Source of the DNA: Actinospica robiniae DSM 44927
Lineage (GTDB): Bacteria; Actinomycetota; Actinomycetes; Streptomycetales; Catenulisporaceae
Direction of reading: 5' to 3'
DNA: 64,000 nucleotides
Assembly (NCBI RefSeq): GCF_000504285.1
Contig: NZ_KI632511.1
Coordinates: 1,857,372 to 1,921,371, forward strand
Shown here: in pieces, positions 61,649-64,000 of the stretch
Position numbering within the stretch: the first letter of the stretch is position 1
Layout: each line of letters begins with the position of its first letter
Made by a program: the position numbers and the translations under genes
Notes under the pieces: generated by a model
The model's input: only the letters and a program-made list of their open reading frames with translations
Told to the model about the DNA's origin: nothing
The model's database searches: none

Positions 61649-64000
61649 TCACGGCGCCTGGGCCCAGGGCTGGTCGACCAGCCAACTCGAGTCGGCCGCC
61701 CACGAGGTGGCGTCGTCCCACGGGTTGGTTCCGCCATCGCTGGCGAGGTAGAGGGTGTTGCCGAATGTGCGGACGTACTTGGTGGTGTAGTTCACTGATT
61801 GGAACGACATGCCCTGCCCGCTGTTGCCCGCCTGCGGGCAGAACGTCGCGTCCTGGGCGAACAGGGCGCTGCCGTCGCTCGCTTGCAGGTGGAACTGGAA
61901 GTTCATGTGCCTGAGATAGCTGCCGGGCTTGTTGACCGATTCGAACGAGACACAACTCGGATTGGCCAGACCGGCCGCCTCGACCCACGTCCCGTCCTGC
62001 TTGTCGATCTGCGCGCTGCCAGCCGTGATCGGCGCGGTGACCACGAGGTCGTCGGTGTCGTCGTGCTTGATGAAGTCGGACGAGGTGCCTCCGGCCGTGG
62101 TCTGCAACGACACCAGCGGCCCCGCGTCCAGTGCGAACTTGTTGTCCGTGCCGGGCGTGGCGTTGGCGACGATGAAGTCGGAGCAGTTGCTGTCCGTGTC
62201 GTTGCCGTCGGGGAAGCGGCTCGCGCTCTTACCCACGCCGCTGGCCAAGGCCGGCGTGGGTACTGTGCAGCCGCTGCCCGTGCCGCCCTGGTAGCCCTCC
62301 GCGGCAGACGGGTCGACCAGGAGGCCGTAGTCGAGACTGTCGGCGACGAGGCCGTGGTCGTCCTGCAGCACCATCGCGCCGGCACTGGTGGACAGAGCCG
62401 GTCCACCGAACCACTGGTCGGGCGTGGGCGAACCCTGATATCCCGCCGTGGTGACCTTGGTGTCGCGTACAGGAGCGTTGATCGCCTGCTTGTGTGCCAA
62501 GGGGTGGTCGAGCACGATCCCGGCGCCCAAGGCCTGAACCGGTTCGTCGCTCGAGTGCGCGAAGTGCGTCGCCGGCGTGAAGCTGATTCCGGTCCCCCGG
62601 TCGCTGAACGGAAGGTTCGACGAGTGGTTCTGGGTCAGCGGGGCCGTCAGACCGAGCCCGGTGCCGTTCGCGCCGGCCGTCCCGACCGTGGCGACGGTGA
62701 TGGTCTCGGTTTGCTTGCCGATGTCCAGCCGGATCTTGTCGCCCGCCGAGATGTTGGCGGTCGACGAGACCTTGACGACGCTCGCGCCGGCGGCTGCTGC
62801 TGCGGCCAACCGCGCCTGGGTGCCTGCCGTGCCGACCGCGCTCACGGTGGCCACCTCAAGCTTGCTGCCGTAGCCGATCGAGACCTTCTGCCCGACGGTG
62901 AAACCCGTGGTGCTCGTGACCGGGACGTTGGTCGAGCCGGCGGGAATCGTGATCGGACCGTCCGGTACGGGCTGCCACAGCGGCGTGTTGCCCGTCGCCG
63001 CAGTGCCCTGACCGATGATCGTCGCGTTGTTACCCTTGCCGGACGAGTCGACGGCGGTGGCGCCTCCGGTCTCGTCGAACTTGTAGTCGGCGACGTCGCC
63101 CGCGCCGGCCTGGCCACCGGCCAGTGCGGCGATCTCGGCCGGTGACAGCGCCGTGTCGTAGATGTTGAAGTCGTCGACCGCGGCATCGAGGAACGGGTCT
63201 GCGTACTGCGAGCGCCCGATCCAGTTCTGGTTGGTGTTGCCGAGGCTGGACGGGTGAAGCGTCATGTTCGGGTTGGTCGCCACCGGCTTGCCGTCGAGGT
63301 AGAGCGTGCCGGTCGTGCCGGAGAGCGTCACCGCGACGTGCGACCACGTGTTCAGCGGAAGCTGACCGCCGCCGGTAAGCTGCTGCTCCCCTCCGCCTCC
63401 GCCCGTGGTTATCGCGAAGCGCAGTCCGGCGCCGCCGCCGTCGACCGTCATGAACATGTACGTGTTCTGGCCGGTGCCGAAGTCGAAGACGCGCGACCAG
63501 GTGGAGTCGACGGACGGGTTGACCCAGGCCGAGACGGTGAAGTCGGACAGGCCGCTGACGATTCCGGTGGGCAGGCTGACGTATTCGTTGGCGCCGTTCA
63601 GCTTCACCGCGTTCCCCAGTTCCCCGGAGACCCGCGGCCCGGTCGCGCCGACCGAGGGGATGGCGGCGATCTTCGCGGTCTCGGCCGTGCGGCCGGTGCC
63701 GATCACGACCGGGTCCCCGACGCTCATCCCGGCCGTGCTGCGGACGTTGAGCGTGGAGTCGCCCGCCTCGGCCGGCGCGGCGAGCCCTGAATCGGCCAGG
63801 GCGAGCAGGTAGTGGCCGTCGGCCGGGATGGTGGTGCCGTCCGGAATCGTGACCGTGGAGAAGACCGCCTGCCCCGACGGGTGCTCGGTCAGCGTCCAGC
63901 CGGAGACGTCGATGGCGTGCGCGGAGGCGTTGGCGAGCTCGACGTAGGAGTTCGTCGAGTCGTCCGCCGTGCCGATCCGGAACTCGTTGATCTTGATCGG
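61649..64000 (-). CDS. Secreted multi-domain LTD/LamG/AbfB-type protein (5' end beyond window)
   Basis: Partial: the frame is open to the window edge, giving at least 783 residues; the N-terminus with any signal peptide is outside. Domains in order: a lamin-tail domain (KINEFRIGTADDSTNSYVEL, VDVSGWTL-like), LamG/concanavalin-like (AVKLNGANEYVSLPTGI to DDFNIYDTALSPAEIAAL), a second LTD-like part with SRFPDGNDTDSNCSDFI, and a C-terminal AbfB (CBM42) arabinose-binding domain (SCVSFESVNKPGSYLRHMNF). Short repeats separate the domains. It is probably a surface-active arabinan- or hemicellulose-related protein next to the LacI locus. Confidence 0.75.
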   Translation of the reverse strand, partial: PIKINEFRIGTADDSTNSYVELANASAHAIDVSGWTLTEHPSGQAVFSTVTIPDGTTIPADGHYLLALADSGLAAPAEAGDSTLNVRSTAGMSVGDPVVIGTGRTAETAKIAAIPSVGATGPRVSGELGNAVKLNGANEYVSLPTGIVSGLSDFTVSAWVNPSVDSTWSRVFDFGTGQNTYMFMTVDGGGAGLRFAITTGGGGGEQQLTGGGQLPLNTWSHVAVTLSGTTGTLYLDGKPVATNPNMTLHPSSLGNTNQNWIGRSQYADPFLDAAVDDFNIYDTALSPAEIAALAGGQAGAGDVADYKFDETGGATAVDSSGKGNNATIIGQGTAATGNTPLWQPVPDGPITIPAGSTNVPVTSTTGFTVGQKVSIGYGSKLEVATVSAVGTAGTQARLAAAAAAGASVVKVSSTANISAGDKIRLDIGKQTETITVATVGTAGANGTGLGLTAPLTQNHSSNLPFSDRGTGISFTPATHFAHSSDEPVQALGAGIVLDHPLAHKQAINAPVRDTKVTTAGYQGSPTPDQWFGGPALSTSAGAMVLQDDHGLVADSLDYGLLVDPSAAEGYQGGTGSGCTVPTPALASGVGKSASRFPDGNDTDSNCSDFIVANATPGTDNKFALDAGPLVSLQTTAGGTSSDFIKHDDTDDLVVTAPITAGSAQIDKQDGTWVEAAGLANPSCVSFESVNKPGSYLRHMNFQFHLQASDGSALFAQDATFCPQAGNSGQGMSFQSVNYTTKYVRTFGNTLYLASDGGTNPWDDATSWAADSSWLVDQPWAQAP

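Overview
The window is GC-rich DNA from a free-living, soil-type actinobacterium. The signs are third-position GC bias, frequent GTG starts, GGAGG ribosome sites, an anti-sigma-type HATPase gene, and an N-acetylglucosamine/chitobiose-type ABC transporter with no ATPase of its own. The style resembles Streptomyces, Catenulispora or Actinospica, but the genus cannot be fixed from sequence alone. I see no rRNA, complete tRNA, CRISPR array, insertion sequence, prophage or replication origin.

Layout. 1-14574 is mixed accessory chromosome: a stand-alone condensation-domain protein, a WbsX-type GH99-like protein, a DUF5655 gene, an SDR, a convergent response regulator and tandem-type histidine kinase, a frameshifted methyltransferase, remnants of a membrane gene and an SGNH hydrolase, a MOSC/ferredoxin-reductase fusion, DUF427 and DUF4331 genes, a secreted eight-cysteine protein, and a decayed LysR/epimerase divergent pair. 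14593-23659 is a coherent sugar locus: Gfo/Idh oxidoreductase, NgcE-like lipoprotein and two permeases on the minus strand, diverging from a ROK regulator, with a large secreted Asp-box/ricin/CBM32 protein beyond it. A shared palindromic operator-promoter module lies upstream of both the transporter operon and the secreted protein. 23704-27242 resembles the reactive-chlorine locus rclA/rclR plus a quinone oxidoreductase. 27369-39842 holds a Vms1-type release-factor homologue, a secreted S53 peptidase, an HATPase, small membrane proteins, a DsbA-like protein, methyltransferases, a protein with an internal duplication, a HAD acid phosphatase and a VOC/WYL pair. 39962-42039 is a translationally coupled epimerase and ManD-type enolase-superfamily operon. 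42182-56352 holds single genes: lipoprotein, serine hydrolase, hemerythrin-like, DHFR-like, AraC, MFS, rhomboid, DUF4173, a coupled DJ-1/SDR pair, an HSL esterase, a peroxiredoxin-like protein and DUF1330. 56415-64000 is a second carbohydrate locus: a 1063-residue secreted glycosidase-like protein, a divergent LacI regulator with three matching operators, and a secreted LTD/LamG/AbfB protein cut by the window edge.

How they fit. The two sugar loci look like separately controlled capture-and-degrade units. Each has a one-component sugar regulator (ROK or LacI), a divergent secreted multi-domain enzyme, and repeated operator copies that link regulator to target. The RclA/RclR-like pair, the DJ-1 protein, the peroxiredoxin-like protein and the MOSC fusion suggest good capacity against electrophile and oxidant stress. 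Several genes carry single-base frameshifts or are truncated, so either decay or uncorrected homopolymer errors are present; the cases are listed separately.
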